26,880 nt of DNA from Bacteroidota bacterium (GTDB lineage Bacteria > Bacteroidota > Bacteroidia > Flavobacteriales > Crocinitomicaceae), in NCBI GenBank assembly GCA_029558435.1, contig JAKQEZ010000667.1:1-26880 (forward strand), given 5' to 3'. This document shows, piece by piece, positions 15,662 through 24,253 of this stretch. The position numbers and the translations under genes were made by a program. How positions within the stretch are numbered: position 1 is the first letter of the stretch; each line of letters opens with the position of its first letter. The notes below the pieces were generated by a model. The model ran no database searches. It was given only the letters and a program-made list of their open reading frames with translations, and was not told the origin of the DNA.

Positions 15662-15686
15662 AAAAAAAGGCTGTTTTTACAGCCTT
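15662..15686 (-). terminator. Intrinsic terminator between the secreted-protein gene and the M1 gene
   Basis: On the minus strand AAGGCTGT pairs with ACAGCCTT around an AAAA loop and is followed by an unbroken run of T. It begins 6 bases after the stop of the upstream secreted-protein gene and its T-run ends only 6 bases before the M1 peptidase ATG. Confidence 0.85.
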
Positions 15687-15692
15687 CTAAAA

Positions 15693-16421
15693 TCAGTTTA
15701 CAATTGCGTCGTATGCTTCTTTAAATGCAGTATCATTTTCAAACCACTGCGCCACTTTATTTAATAAATTTTTAGCTAAATCTACTTTTTTGATAGAAAC
15801 ATAACATTCTGCCGTTTGAATAACACCAATGCGCAACATGTCTTTGTCTCCTTTTGTCCAAGTATCAATTGATGTTACATCTTTCAATAACCCATCCGCT
15901 GTTTTCCATAATGCCATTCCAGAAGAACGGTCGTCTGTTCTAAATTTAGCAGCTCCTTCAAAATACATAGAACCAATTGGACTTTGAGCAATTTTCTTAA
16001 ATGTGTTTGACCAACTTGATGCTTTTCTGAAGTTTTGAGTCAACATTTCATTATTGATTTGTTCAATCAATGTACTTTGAATCATTTCTAAGTATTCTTT
16101 GTTGTCTTCATCGCCAAAAACACTTCCAGATTTATCGTATTTAATACATTTTCCTAACGCATTGATAGATTCTTTGTAGGCATTTTTAAATACTTCATCA
16201 GCCGTTCCAGACATGTGGATTTTGTACAATGCTTTTGACAACCACAAATAAGGAAGTGGATCTTTCTTCGTTTTATCGTCAAGGGTTATTTTTTCTGCTT
16301 GTTTTGCCAACTTTTCATAGCTTCCATCGGCATACAAAATACGCAAATAATCGTATTCTTTTTGCCCAAAAGAGAAACTCAAAGAAAGCAACAAAATAAA
16401 AGTACTCAATATATTTTTCAT
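15693..16421 (-). CDS. Exported protein of unknown function, helical (TPR-like)
   Basis: A 242-residue protein beginning with a signal peptide, MKNILSTFILLLSLSFSFGQ. The mature part is probably all-alpha: repeated amphipathic helices of the form YLRILYADGSYEKLAKQAEK, LPYLWLSKALYKI, ALGKCIKYDKS and TAECYVSIKKVDLAKNLLNK, spaced like tetratricopeptide repeats though none is a clean match. No catalytic motif is seen. The ATG at 16421 is chosen over an in-frame start 27 bases upstream because it places the signal peptide at the true N-terminus. A promoter lies about 45 bases upstream, and a strong terminator follows at once, ahead of the M1 peptidase gene. Role unknown; probably periplasmic or surface-associated, with similar proteins expected in related Flavobacteriales. 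Confidence 0.8.
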   Translation of the reverse strand: MKNILSTFILLLSLSFSFGQKEYDYLRILYADGSYEKLAKQAEKITLDDKTKKDPLPYLWLSKALYKIHMSGTADEVFKNAYKESINALGKCIKYDKSGSVFGDEDNKEYLEMIQSTLIEQINNEMLTQNFRKASSWSNTFKKIAQSPIGSMYFEGAAKFRTDDRSSGMALWKTADGLLKDVTSIDTWTKGDKDMLRIGVIQTAECYVSIKKVDLAKNLLNKVAQWFENDTAFKEAYDAIVN

Positions 16422-16464
16422 AGTTCTTTGTTTTAATTTAGTTTTCAATTTTCAATAACCATGC

Positions 16465-16492
16465 CGAATATAGTAAAAAAAACTATTTCCAA
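16465..16492 (-). promoter_or_regulatory. Promoter of the exported-protein gene
   Basis: On the minus strand TTG (16492-16490) is followed after 17 bases by TATATTCG (16472-16465), one mismatch from TAnnTTTG. Predicted leader is about 38 bases to the ATG at 16421, which supports that start. Confidence 0.55.
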
Positions 16493-16508
16493 CACATCTT
16501 CCAATTTT

Positions 16509-18644
16509 TTACTCCGAAACACTGGCAATTAAAAGTCGCAATAAATCTTGTGCAGCAGTTGGTACTTTGGTTCCAGGTCCATAAATTCCAAACACACCCG
16601 CATCTTCTAAAAATTTATAATCTTGTTGTGGAATAACACCGCCGGCAATAACCATAATATCTTCGCGACCAAGTTTTTTGAGTTCTGCAATCACCTGCGG
16701 AACCAATGTTTTGTGTCCAGCTGCCAACGAAGATACTCCTAATATATGCACATCGTTTTCCACCGCCTGACGAGCAGCTTCTTCTGGTGTTTGAAACAAC
16801 GGGCCAATGTCTACATCAAAGCCTATGTCGGCATAAGCGGTTGCCACAACTTTTGCGCCTCTATCATGACCATCTTGCCCCATTTTGGCAATCATGATAC
16901 GCGGTCTGCGTCCTTCCAACTTGGTAAATTGCTCTACCATTTCTTGAGCTTTCTTAAAATCTTTATCATCCATAGCTTCGGCTGAATAAATTCCACTAAT
17001 TGAACGAATGGTAGCTTTGAAACGACCAAAAGATGCTTCCATCACATCGGATATTTCGCCCAAAGAAGCACGTTCTCGCGCACAAACTACCGCCAATTCC
17101 AATAAATTGCCTTTTCCTGTTTTTGCAGCTTCTTTCAATGCATTCAATGCAGCTTCTACCTTTTGTGCATCGCGCTCCTGACGCATTTTGTTGAGTCTGT
17201 CAATTTGGGCTTTTCTAACTACAGTATTGTCTACCTCCAAAATATCCAACAAATCATTGTCTTCTACTTGATATTGATTCACTCCAACAATAATATCTTT
17301 TCCAGAATCGATGCGGGCTTGTTTGCGTGCTGCCGCTTCTTCAATTCTCATTTTTGGAAGTCCGGTTTCAATTGCTTTGGCCATTCCACCCAATTCTTCT
17401 ACCTCTTGAATCAATTCCCAGGCTTGTTGTGCCAATTCTTCGGTGAGTTTTTCAATGTAATAACTACCACCAGTTGGGTCAATAAAATCAGTAATTCCTG
17501 TTTCGCGTTGGATGTAAATTTGCGTGTTACGGGCAATCCTTGCCGAGAAATCTGTAGGCAATGCAATGGCTTCATCTAAAGCGTTGGTGTGCAACGATTG
17601 TGTTCCACCCAGTGCTGCTCCCAAGGCTTCAATACACGTTCTTGCCACGTTGTTAAACGGATCTTGCTCGGTTAAACTCCAACCAGAAGTTTGACAGTGG
17701 GTGCGCAACGCTAATGATTTATCACTTTTAGGGTTGAATTGTTTTACCAATTTTGCCCAAATCATACGTGCTGCGCGCATTTTTGCAATTTCCATGTTGT
17801 GGTTCATTCCAATTGCCCAGAAAAAACTCAAACGTGGAGCAAAATCATCAATGTTGATGCCTGCTTTAACACCTGTGCGCAAATATTCCAAACCATCGGC
17901 TAGGGTATAGGCCAACTCAATGGCAGCAGTTGCTCCCGCTTCTTGCATGTGGTATCCTGAGATAGAAATGGAATTGAATTTAGGCATGTATTTCGAAGTG
18001 TATTCAAAAATATCTGCAATAATTTTCATGGAAGGTTCTGGCGGGTAAATGTAAGTGTTTCGCACCATGAACTCTTTAAGAATATCGTTTTGGATGGTTC
18101 CCGATAATTGTTCTTGTTTCACCCCTTGTTCTTCTGCCGCAACAATGTAAAATGCCATGATAGGAATTACAGCACCGTTCATGGTCATTGAAACCGACAT
18201 TTCATCAAGAGGAATTTGGTCGAACAATACTTTCATGTCCAACACCGAATCAATGGCAACACCTGCTTTTCCAACATCTCCAACAACACGAGGGTGGTCG
18301 GAGTCATATCCACGGTGCGTTGCTAAGTCAAATGCAACTGAAAGTCCTTTTTGACCAGCCGCCAAATTTCTGCGGTAAAATGCATTGGATTCTTCGGCAG
18401 TAGAAAAACCAGCATACTGACGAATGGTCCACGGACGCACGGCAAACATAGAACCATACGGACCTCTTAAATTGGGAGCAATTCCAGAAACAAATCCAAT
18501 GTGTTCTATAGATTCTATGTCTTTTTTATCGTAATAATTTTTGATGTCAATTTTTTCTGCTGTTGTGAAATTTACTTCAGCAGGCTGATTGTTGGCATCA
18601 ACAGAGCTCGATTTCCAGTCGATATTTGTAAAATTCTTTCTCAT
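16509..18644 (-). CDS. mutB: Methylmalonyl-CoA mutase, large (catalytic) subunit
   Basis: Adenosylcobalamin-dependent interconversion of (R)-methylmalonyl-CoA and succinyl-CoA, used in propionate and branched-chain catabolism or in succinate-to-propionate flow. The 711-residue protein has the full two-domain form: a TIM-barrel CoA-binding domain with [20 protein letters not shown] and [20 protein letters not shown] near the start, and a C-terminal B12-binding domain with the DGHDRG motif (DxHxxG, near residue 593) plus the later GVSSLAAGH and [11 protein letters not shown] stretches. It follows mutA by six bases and must share its transcript. No epimerase, MeaB-type chaperone or acyl-CoA carboxylase genes are nearby. 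Sequence is complete with all expected motifs. Confidence 0.97.
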   Translation of the reverse strand: MRKNFTNIDWKSSSVDANNQPAEVNFTTAEKIDIKNYYDKKDIESIEHIGFVSGIAPNLRGPYGSMFAVRPWTIRQYAGFSTAEESNAFYRRNLAAGQKGLSVAFDLATHRGYDSDHPRVVGDVGKAGVAIDSVLDMKVLFDQIPLDEMSVSMTMNGAVIPIMAFYIVAAEEQGVKQEQLSGTIQNDILKEFMVRNTYIYPPEPSMKIIADIFEYTSKYMPKFNSISISGYHMQEAGATAAIELAYTLADGLEYLRTGVKAGINIDDFAPRLSFFWAIGMNHNMEIAKMRAARMIWAKLVKQFNPKSDKSLALRTHCQTSGWSLTEQDPFNNVARTCIEALGAALGGTQSLHTNALDEAIALPTDFSARIARNTQIYIQRETGITDFIDPTGGSYYIEKLTEELAQQAWELIQEVEELGGMAKAIETGLPKMRIEEAAARKQARIDSGKDIIVGVNQYQVEDNDLLDILEVDNTVVRKAQIDRLNKMRQERDAQKVEAALNALKEAAKTGKGNLLELAVVCARERASLGEISDVMEASFGRFKATIRSISGIYSAEAMDDKDFKKAQEMVEQFTKLEGRRPRIMIAKMGQDGHDRGAKVVATAYADIGFDVDIGPLFQTPEEAARQAVENDVHILGVSSLAAGHKTLVPQVIAELKKLGREDIMVIAGGVIPQQDYKFLEDAGVFGIYGPGTKVPTAAQDLLRLLIASVSE

Positions 18645-18650
18645 GCTTTA

Positions 18651-19979
18651 TTATATGGACTGTTCAAAAATCAATTGTTTCATTCCTAAATAATTATCAA
18701 AAGACAACCAGTTATTTTCTTCTTCGGTTGGATTGGGGAAAATTGTAATTCCAATCAAACTGTCTTTTTTGCTTGCCAATTGCTCAATGCGTAAAGTTGC
18801 TTTTTGTTCAACGGCATTGGAAATAAATGCAATTGCATTTTGTGAAGAAATTCCGCCCAATTCTTCTATTTGTTGGAAGGTTTTCCAAGCTTTTTCTGCA
18901 ATTTCATTGGTCAGATATTCAACAGCATAACTACCGCCCAGAGGGTCAACCACTTTATCCACATAACTTTCTTCTTTTAGCAACAAAGGTATGTTGATGG
19001 CCATACGTGTTGATAATTTAGTCGCTTTATTGGTTGAATTGGCATCGTAGGGTTGCACACAAATGGCATGAACACCTGCAAATAACAAACTCATTGCCTC
19101 TGTTGTTTGTCGCAATAAATTGGTGTAAGGATCTTTTAACGATTTGTTGCTAAATCCTGTGATTCCTGTGATTCGAGCGTTTAAAGTTGCTCCATTTTGC
19201 GGTCGATAGGCTTCTACAATTTTTGCCCACAATACGCGCAAGGCTCTAATTTTTCCAATTTCGTAAAAATATTTTGCACCAGCACCAACATTAAAATGAA
19301 TACATGCTGCTGCTTGGTCGCAAGTTAAACCGTTTTCCATTAATTGCACCAAAGCTTCGTGAGCCGTTGCAAGCATAAAACCTACTTCTTGCCAGGTAGT
19401 TGCACCGCATTGTTGCACCGCATAACCATTTGCAATAATTGCAAAGCGAGGTTGTGATTTCAACGATAGTGCTAATTTTTCCCAATCTTCTGTAGAAAGT
19501 GATTTTGGTTCCATTTCAAAGAATAGGGTAGTATTGTTTGTGTTGAAATATTCAAGAGCAGAAAAATATGTGGCGCAATTTTTTACTACAAAAGTAGTTT
19601 CGATGTACTGCGTTTCAATACCGTTGGTTAACACTTGCCAATTGGTAGAATGTTCCACTACAAAACGCAAGGCAGAAACACCCATGTTTAAAAACGCCAA
19701 AGCTTGTTGGTTGGCTTCTTTTTCATCGCTTACAACAATAGTTGCCATGTTTTCCCAATTGTTGTTGGGTGCATATGTTCCTCTGATTGCTGCATTGGAA
19801 AAAGCTATAGCCGCTTGTGTGTTGCCAAAATCTTGGTGTTGGTAAGAATTGAAATAAAGTTCTTCTACTTCATCTTTTCTCTGAATTAACTCTTCAGATT
19901 GCCCTTTTAATTCTTGTTTTAATTTGTTTACCCAGTCGTTGTAACTTGGTTTTGAAAACTCTTCAAACAAATTAGTCAT
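18651..19979 (-). CDS. mutA: Methylmalonyl-CoA mutase, small subunit
   Basis: Non-catalytic partner of MutB in the heterodimeric mutase. The 442-residue protein keeps the TIM-barrel fold, recognisable by SLLFAGVHAICVQPYDA, VDPLGGSYAVEYLTNEIAEK and KAWKTFQQIEELGGI, which parallel segments of MutB, but it ends before the B12-binding domain and has no DxHxxG motif. This is shorter than the roughly 600-residue small subunits of Propionibacterium, which retain a degenerate B12 domain; a short form seems usual in Flavobacteriales. The start is the ATG at 19979 (MTNLFEEFSK); an in-frame GTG two codons upstream is less likely. It is the first gene of the mutA-mutB operon, with a candidate promoter around 20066-20092. 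Confidence 0.93.
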   Translation of the reverse strand: MTNLFEEFSKPSYNDWVNKLKQELKGQSEELIQRKDEVEELYFNSYQHQDFGNTQAAIAFSNAAIRGTYAPNNNWENMATIVVSDEKEANQQALAFLNMGVSALRFVVEHSTNWQVLTNGIETQYIETTFVVKNCATYFSALEYFNTNNTTLFFEMEPKSLSTEDWEKLALSLKSQPRFAIIANGYAVQQCGATTWQEVGFMLATAHEALVQLMENGLTCDQAAACIHFNVGAGAKYFYEIGKIRALRVLWAKIVEAYRPQNGATLNARITGITGFSNKSLKDPYTNLLRQTTEAMSLLFAGVHAICVQPYDANSTNKATKLSTRMAINIPLLLKEESYVDKVVDPLGGSYAVEYLTNEIAEKAWKTFQQIEELGGISSQNAIAFISNAVEQKATLRIEQLASKKDSLIGITIFPNPTEEENNWLSFDNYLGMKQLIFEQSI

Positions 19980-20065
19980 CCTCACATTTTTAAATTAATA
20001 CGTTGAATAGTTGCAAAAAAGTAACGGCAAGGCATCTTGAATCAACAATAGGTGTTAATTTCTGT

Positions 20066-20092
20066 CAAAAATAAATAAAATAATGTGACAAA
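20066..20092 (-). promoter_or_regulatory. Candidate promoter of mutA-mutB
   Basis: On the minus strand TTTG (20092-20089) is followed after 15 bases by TATTTTTG (20073-20066). The -7 element is exact and the spacing a little short. It would give a leader of about 80 bases. It lies back to back with the promoter at 20104-20134. Confidence 0.45.
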
Positions 20093-20103
20093 GCTCAGAT
20101 ATA

Positions 20104-20134
20104 TTGATTCTGTTAAGATTTATTTATATTTTTG
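20104..20134 (+). promoter_or_regulatory. Promoter of the small secreted protein gene
   Basis: TTG (20104-20106) is followed after 20 bases by TATTTTTG (20127-20134), a full match to the Bacteroidota promoter. It gives a leader of about 65 bases before the ATG at 20206. Confidence 0.65.
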
Positions 20135-20205
20135 GTTAGAATTTAGAAAACTACAATTTTTGGCATTGTGTTTGTCAAAAAAATAAAAGATTAAAATTTT
20201 TGATT

Positions 20206-20457
20206 ATGAAATTAGCAAAATTGACTTTAGTAGGTTTAGCATTAATGGCGGTTAATGTAGTTAGCGCTCAAGCAGAAGTTAAAAAAGAAACTTCAACAGA
20301 ACTTGAGAAAAAACCGGCAACAGAACAAAAACAAACTTTAGAAGTGAAGCGTGTTGGAAATACACCGGTTGCAAAATCACAAATTCAGCGTACAACTGTT
20401 CAAAGAAAACCTGAAGCAGAAGTGAATAAAGAAAAGGTTGCTACTGAAAATAAGTAG
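20206..20457 (+). CDS. Small exported Lys/Glu-rich protein of unknown function
   Basis: An 83-residue protein with a clean signal peptide (MKLAKLTLVGLALMAVNVVS, cut near AQA). The mature ~60 residues are low in hydrophobic residues and alternate Lys, Glu, Thr and Gln (for example EKKPATEQKQTLEVKRVG), so they are likely disordered in the periplasm or at the surface. There is no cysteine, lipobox or known domain. The ATG at 20206 is preferred to an in-frame TTG six bases upstream. The gene has its own consensus promoter and a strong terminator, so it is a genuine single-gene unit, probably well expressed. I do not recognise the family. Confidence 0.75.
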   Translation: MKLAKLTLVGLALMAVNVVSAQAEVKKETSTELEKKPATEQKQTLEVKRVGNTPVAKSQIQRTTVQRKPEAEVNKEKVATENK

Positions 20458-20494
20458 TAGAACTGTAAACGAAATCAATCAAATATCAAATTAT

Positions 20495-20530
20495 AAGGCG
20501 GATTTTTTATTAAATTCGCCTTTATTTTTT
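20495..20530 (+). terminator. Intrinsic terminator after the small secreted protein gene
   Basis: AAGGCGGATTT (20495-20505) pairs with AAATTCGCCTT (20512-20522), an 11-bp stem with one G-U pair, followed by TATTTTTT. The T-run ends two bases before the start of the next gene. Confidence 0.85.
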
Positions 20531-20532
20531 CA

Positions 20533-21633
20533 TTGCAGTCAAAAAAGCACATATTGGTTTTAAGTTCTTGGTATCCTACCGAATTACATCCTTATTTGGG
20601 AAATTTTGTAGAAAATCAAGCTAATTTGATGAGCAAAGAATACCAAGTTACTTTTTTGCGCTTGTTGCCAATGGGTGAAAAAATACCAACGCCCACAACT
20701 GCTGTTAATTTTCAGTATGTTACTGTTTTTTACAAGCATTCACGATGTTCATTGCTTAACTATTTTGCAAAGAAAAAAGCAATTCAACACGCGCTCAAAA
20801 ACCTTACAAAAGTTGATTTAATACACGCGCATGTGTTGCACCCCAACGGTTGGCAATTTAGATTAGCAAAAAAAATGTTGAAATGTCCGCTTGTTGTAAC
20901 AGAACATGCAAGTTATTTTGCAACCAATTTTATTTGGAGCAAACGCATGCAATGGAACATTCAAAAAACAATGCAAAAAGCAGATGTTTTGATAGCTGTT
21001 TCTTCATTTTTAGCGCAAGCAATTGAAAAACGATTGCATGTTTTACCTCACCAAATTATTGGCAATCCCGTTGATTTGAATGCATTTTCCAACATTCCCA
21101 AATTAGACGATACCATTCGTTTCTTGCACATTTCAACGATGAGTGCTGTTAAAAATGTAAAACCAATTTTAGAAGCATTCAAACAGGTGTTGGAAAACTA
21201 TCCAAAGGCACAGCTAACAATTGTTTCGGATGAAGATTCGACAGCTATTCAGCAATTTGCTAAACAATTAGGGATTCAAAATTCGGTGGTGTTTGCTGGT
21301 CCAACAGAACATTCAAAAATGGCAACTTATTACCAACAAGCATCTTGTTTTGTGCTTAATTCTCACTTTGAAACTTTTTCCATCGTTGTGGCCGAAGCTT
21401 GGGCATGTGGAATACCTGTAATTTCTACACCTGTTGGCATTGCTTGCAAACCAAATGAAGGTGCATTGATACATACCGATGGTACTACAAAAAGTATTGC
21501 TCAGGCAATGTTGCAATTCATTGAAAATAAAGCAAATTTTGATTCTTCTTATATACGCTCAAAAGCCACTCCATTTGCCAGCGAAACAATTTTTAACCAA
21601 TTAAATAAGGTGTACAATCGCTTGATTGGTTAA
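20533..21633 (+). CDS. Family 4 glycosyltransferase
   Basis: A 366-residue soluble GT-B transferase. The N-terminal domain opens with KKHILVLSSWYPTELHPYLG and includes VDLIHAHVLHPNGWQ and VVTEHASYFAT; the C-terminal donor domain has IRFLHISTMSAVKNVKPILE, VVFAGPTEHSKMATYYQQAS and the family's E-x7-E motif in HFETFSIVVAEAWACGIPVI (near residue 278). These fit retaining, nucleotide-sugar-dependent transferases of surface glycan synthesis; donor and acceptor are unknown. Translation appears to begin at a TTG at 20533, because the first ATG (residue 33) would delete the first strand of the Rossmann fold. This start is two bases past the T-run of the preceding terminator, leaving almost no room for a promoter or leader. 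A TAAATTCG within the terminator (20511-20518) could act as a weak -7 element. Confidence 0.88.
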   Translation: MQSKKHILVLSSWYPTELHPYLGNFVENQANLMSKEYQVTFLRLLPMGEKIPTPTTAVNFQYVTVFYKHSRCSLLNYFAKKKAIQHALKNLTKVDLIHAHVLHPNGWQFRLAKKMLKCPLVVTEHASYFATNFIWSKRMQWNIQKTMQKADVLIAVSSFLAQAIEKRLHVLPHQIIGNPVDLNAFSNIPKLDDTIRFLHISTMSAVKNVKPILEAFKQVLENYPKAQLTIVSDEDSTAIQQFAKQLGIQNSVVFAGPTEHSKMATYYQQASCFVLNSHFETFSIVVAEAWACGIPVISTPVGIACKPNEGALIHTDGTTKSIAQAMLQFIENKANFDSSYIRSKATPFASETIFNQLNKVYNRLIG

Positions 21634-21649
21634 AAAAACATTAATTTTA
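21622..21649 (+). promoter_or_regulatory. Weak candidate promoter of the M13 peptidase gene
   Basis: TTG (21622-21624), inside the end of the glycosyltransferase gene, is followed after 17 bases by TAATTTTA (21642-21649), one mismatch from TAnnTTTG. It would give a short leader before the ATG at 21680. Confidence 0.35.
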
Positions 21650-21679
21650 GGCACACAATCAAATTAAGAAAATTAAAGG

Positions 21680-23728
21680 ATGAAAAAAACGGTACTTTAT
21701 GTGCTTGCCAGTGGCGGATTATTGGCTGCTTGTGGTACAAGTAAAACAAACAATCAAACTCAAAATTCAAAAGCTTTGGAAACAGTAGATTTTAGTTACA
21801 TCAGCAAAACTGTAAAACCAACGGAAGATTTTTTCTTGTTTGCAAACGAAAATTGGATTAAAAACAACCAAATTCCGGCGTCAGAATCACGATGGGGGAG
21901 TTTTAATGAGTTGGAAGAAGCAAACAATGCCAAGTTGAAAGGAATTTTAGATTCACTTAAAAACTTACACGCTCCAAAAGGAACGAAAGAACAATTATTA
22001 GGCGATTATTATGCTTCGTTTACCAACATGGAAGTGCGCAATAAGTTAGGAATTCAACCTATTCAACCACTTTTGAATGAAATTAAAGCTCTTTCATCCA
22101 AAAAAGAGTTGGCTGCAATGGTGGCAAAATTGCACCGTTTGGGAGTTAATGTTTTGTTTGGCTATGGTGTTTCGCAAGACATGATGAATGTGGATGTGAA
22201 TATTACTTATTTTGGTCAAGGTGGAATTGGATTGCCTAACCGCGATTATTACAAAGATGCATCAAAAGAAAATATTCGCACGGCATATAAAAAATTCATT
22301 GGCGATGCTTTGGTTTTAGCTCAATTAAAAGATGCTTCGTCTAAAGATGCTGTTGCCAATCAAATTTTTGCTTTGGAAGATAAAATGGCAACTATCATGT
22401 TGAAACCAGAAGAACAACGCATTCCAGAATTGACTTATAACAAATATGCTAAACAACAATTGGTTGCCGATTTCAAAAATTTTGATTTAAATGCTTATTT
22501 AACTGGAATTGGTTCTTTGGCTTATGACACATTGATTGTTGACAATAAAAAATACGCAACATACGTGGATGAAATGATTCAAACAGAATCGTTGGATGCA
22601 TGGAAAAACTATTTGTTGTGGCACACTGTTGACCGTTTTATGGGTGAATTGAGTCAGGATTTTGTGGACTTAAATTTTGATTTTAACGGAAAAACATTGA
22701 GCGGTAAAAAAGAAATGAAACCAATTGATGAACGTGCCATTCAAGCAATAACATACAGCGGAATAAGTGAAATGTTGGGTCATGCTTTTGTGGACAAATA
22801 TTTCTCTGAAGCAGCAAAAAATCGTGTCAATGAGATGTTGGATAATTTAATTGTTGCCTACAGAGAACGTATTGAAAATTTGGCTTGGATGTCGGCTGAG
22901 ACGAAGAAAGAAGCAATGAATAAATTGAATTCTTTTGGACGTAAATTAGGTTTTCCTGACAAATGGGAGGATTTTAGCTCGTTAAACTTTGCGCCCGATC
23001 GCTATGTGGAAAATATCAATGAAATTTCCAATTACATGCACTTAAAAGACATGAAAAAGTTGAACGAAAAGGTGGATCGCGATAAATGGGAAATGCCAGC
23101 ACATTTAGTAAACGCTTATTACCATCCGTTGTTAAACGAAGTGGCTTTCCCTGCTGGAATTATGCAAGCACCATTTTTTGACAACAATTACGAAGATGCA
23201 GTAAATTATGGTCGCATTGGAATGGTGATTGGACATGAATTTACACATGGTTTTGACGATATGGGCTCTAAATTTGCTGCCGATGGAAGTTTTAAAAATT
23301 GGTGGACAGATGAAGACCGCAAAGCATTTGAAGAAAGAACAGGAATTTTTGGTGAAACATTTGCAAAATTCTGTCCGTTTGAAGGTCAATGCGTGAATCC
23401 AAACTTAACCATGGGTGAAAATATTGCCGACTTAGGAGGTTTGATTATGGCGTATCATGCCTATACGCGTACAAAAGAGTTTAAAGAAGGAAAAGTGATT
23501 GGTGGATATACGCCGGCTCAACGTTTCTTTATTGCTTATGCGCAATTGTGGAAAATCAAATATACAGATGCTGAATTGAAAAAACGTTTGGCAACCGACC
23601 CACATTCACCAGGTATGTATCGCATCAATGGACCATTGAAAAATTGCCCAGAATTCTTTGAAGCATTTGGCGTGAAAGAAGGTGATGCAATGCGCAATCC
23701 TAAAAATAAAGTAGCTATTATTTGGTAA
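21680..23728 (+). CDS. M13 family zinc metallopeptidase (neprilysin/PepO-like), lipoprotein
   Basis: A 682-residue endopeptidase of the neprilysin family, acting on short peptides outside the cytoplasm. The signal peptide ends in a lipobox, GLLAACGTSK, with the lipidated Cys near residue 18, so it is membrane-anchored, probably in the periplasm or outer membrane. The catalytic domain has NAYYHPLLNEVAFPAGIMQA (from residue 478), the zinc motif VIGHEFTHGFDD (HEFTH from residue 519) and the third ligand in GENIADLGG (Glu 580). The N-terminal two thirds supply the helical lid domain; length is normal. The C-terminus KNKVAIIW matches the typical family ending except that the usual Cys of the CxxW motif is replaced by Val. 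A terminator follows. It is adjacent to, but probably not functionally linked with, the glycosyltransferase upstream. Confidence 0.95.
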   Translation: MKKTVLYVLASGGLLAACGTSKTNNQTQNSKALETVDFSYISKTVKPTEDFFLFANENWIKNNQIPASESRWGSFNELEEANNAKLKGILDSLKNLHAPKGTKEQLLGDYYASFTNMEVRNKLGIQPIQPLLNEIKALSSKKELAAMVAKLHRLGVNVLFGYGVSQDMMNVDVNITYFGQGGIGLPNRDYYKDASKENIRTAYKKFIGDALVLAQLKDASSKDAVANQIFALEDKMATIMLKPEEQRIPELTYNKYAKQQLVADFKNFDLNAYLTGIGSLAYDTLIVDNKKYATYVDEMIQTESLDAWKNYLLWHTVDRFMGELSQDFVDLNFDFNGKTLSGKKEMKPIDERAIQAITYSGISEMLGHAFVDKYFSEAAKNRVNEMLDNLIVAYRERIENLAWMSAETKKEAMNKLNSFGRKLGFPDKWEDFSSLNFAPDRYVENINEISNYMHLKDMKKLNEKVDRDKWEMPAHLVNAYYHPLLNEVAFPAGIMQAPFFDNNYEDAVNYGRIGMVIGHEFTHGFDDMGSKFAADGSFKNWWTDEDRKAFEERTGIFGETFAKFCPFEGQCVNPNLTMGENIADLGGLIMAYHAYTRTKEFKEGKVIGGYTPAQRFFIAYAQLWKIKYTDAELKKRLATDPHSPGMYRINGPLKNCPEFFEAFGVKEGDAMRNPKNKVAIIW

Positions 23729-23749
23729 AACAAATAGTTGAATTAGTGA

Positions 23750-23779
23750 AAAGCGATTTCTTTGGAGGTCGCTTTTTTT
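23750..23779 (+). terminator. Intrinsic terminator of the M13 peptidase gene
   Basis: AAAGCGA (23750-23756) pairs with TCGCTTT (23769-23775) and runs into seven T residues. The T-run overlaps the stop codon of the convergent DUF454 gene. Confidence 0.75.
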
Positions 23780-24137
23780 ATTTCTCTGTTTTAATAATGA
23801 ATGAAAAATAAATGATGTGTCCCACAAAAATTGAAGTCAACATAATTTTTAATGCGATGCTATCAACAAAATAAAAGCTGAGGGCAAGTACAATAAAAAC
23901 TGAGGTAAGAATTTCAATTTTTTTACTGCGTTTTATTGGTCTACCAGGGCGGTAACTTTCAATGTAATCTTTGTACATTTTAGTTGCTACAAACCATTTG
24001 TGGAACTTTTCAGAACCTTTAGAGAAGCAAAATACGGCCAGTAAAAAAAATGGGGTAGTGGGGAACAAAGGTAGTGCAATTCCAAGAACACCCAATCCTA
24101 CAGCCAAAAATCCCAATCCAATCCAGAAGTATTTCAA
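23778..24137 (-). CDS. DUF454 (YbaN-like) inner-membrane protein
   Basis: A 119-residue membrane protein of the DUF454/YbaN family, whose function is unknown. The family signature is present: an N-terminal hydrophobic span FWIGLGFLAVGLGVLGIALP, directly followed by LFPTTPFFLLAVFCFSKGSE, then a conserved cytoplasmic stretch HKWFVATKMYKDYIESYRPG and two closing hydrophobic spans. It ends convergently with the M13 peptidase gene and lies downstream of the sigma/anti-sigma operon on the same strand, separated from it by a strong terminator. On the minus strand a TATCTTCG (24161-24154) may be its -7 element, with two direct copies of TTTTATGACA just upstream of that (24171-24191). Confidence 0.88.
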   Translation of the reverse strand: MKYFWIGLGFLAVGLGVLGIALPLFPTTPFFLLAVFCFSKGSEKFHKWFVATKMYKDYIESYRPGRPIKRSKKIEILTSVFIVLALSFYFVDSIALKIMLTSIFVGHIIYFSFIIKTEK

Positions 24138-24189
24138 ATCCTAAAAATTTGCACGAAGATAGTGTTTGAATGTCATAAAATTGTCATAA

Positions 24190-24220
24190 AAAAAACTTCT
24201 TGAAGCTCAAGAAGTTTTTT
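24190..24220 (-). terminator. Terminator of the sigma/anti-sigma operon
   Basis: A 14-bp perfect stem, AAAAAACTTCTTGA with TCAAGAAGTTTTTT, around a three-base loop. Runs of A and T at the two ends make it functional in either direction; on the minus strand it lies 33 bases past the anti-sigma gene. Confidence 0.85.
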
Positions 24221-24253
24221 AAATTCATAAATAGCAGCTTAGTCGTCTCTTTA

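Noticed and set aside
17163..17579. Long plus-strand open frame opposite mutB
   Set aside because: It mirrors the strongly supported mutB coding frame, has no recognisable domain and is best explained as a shadow.
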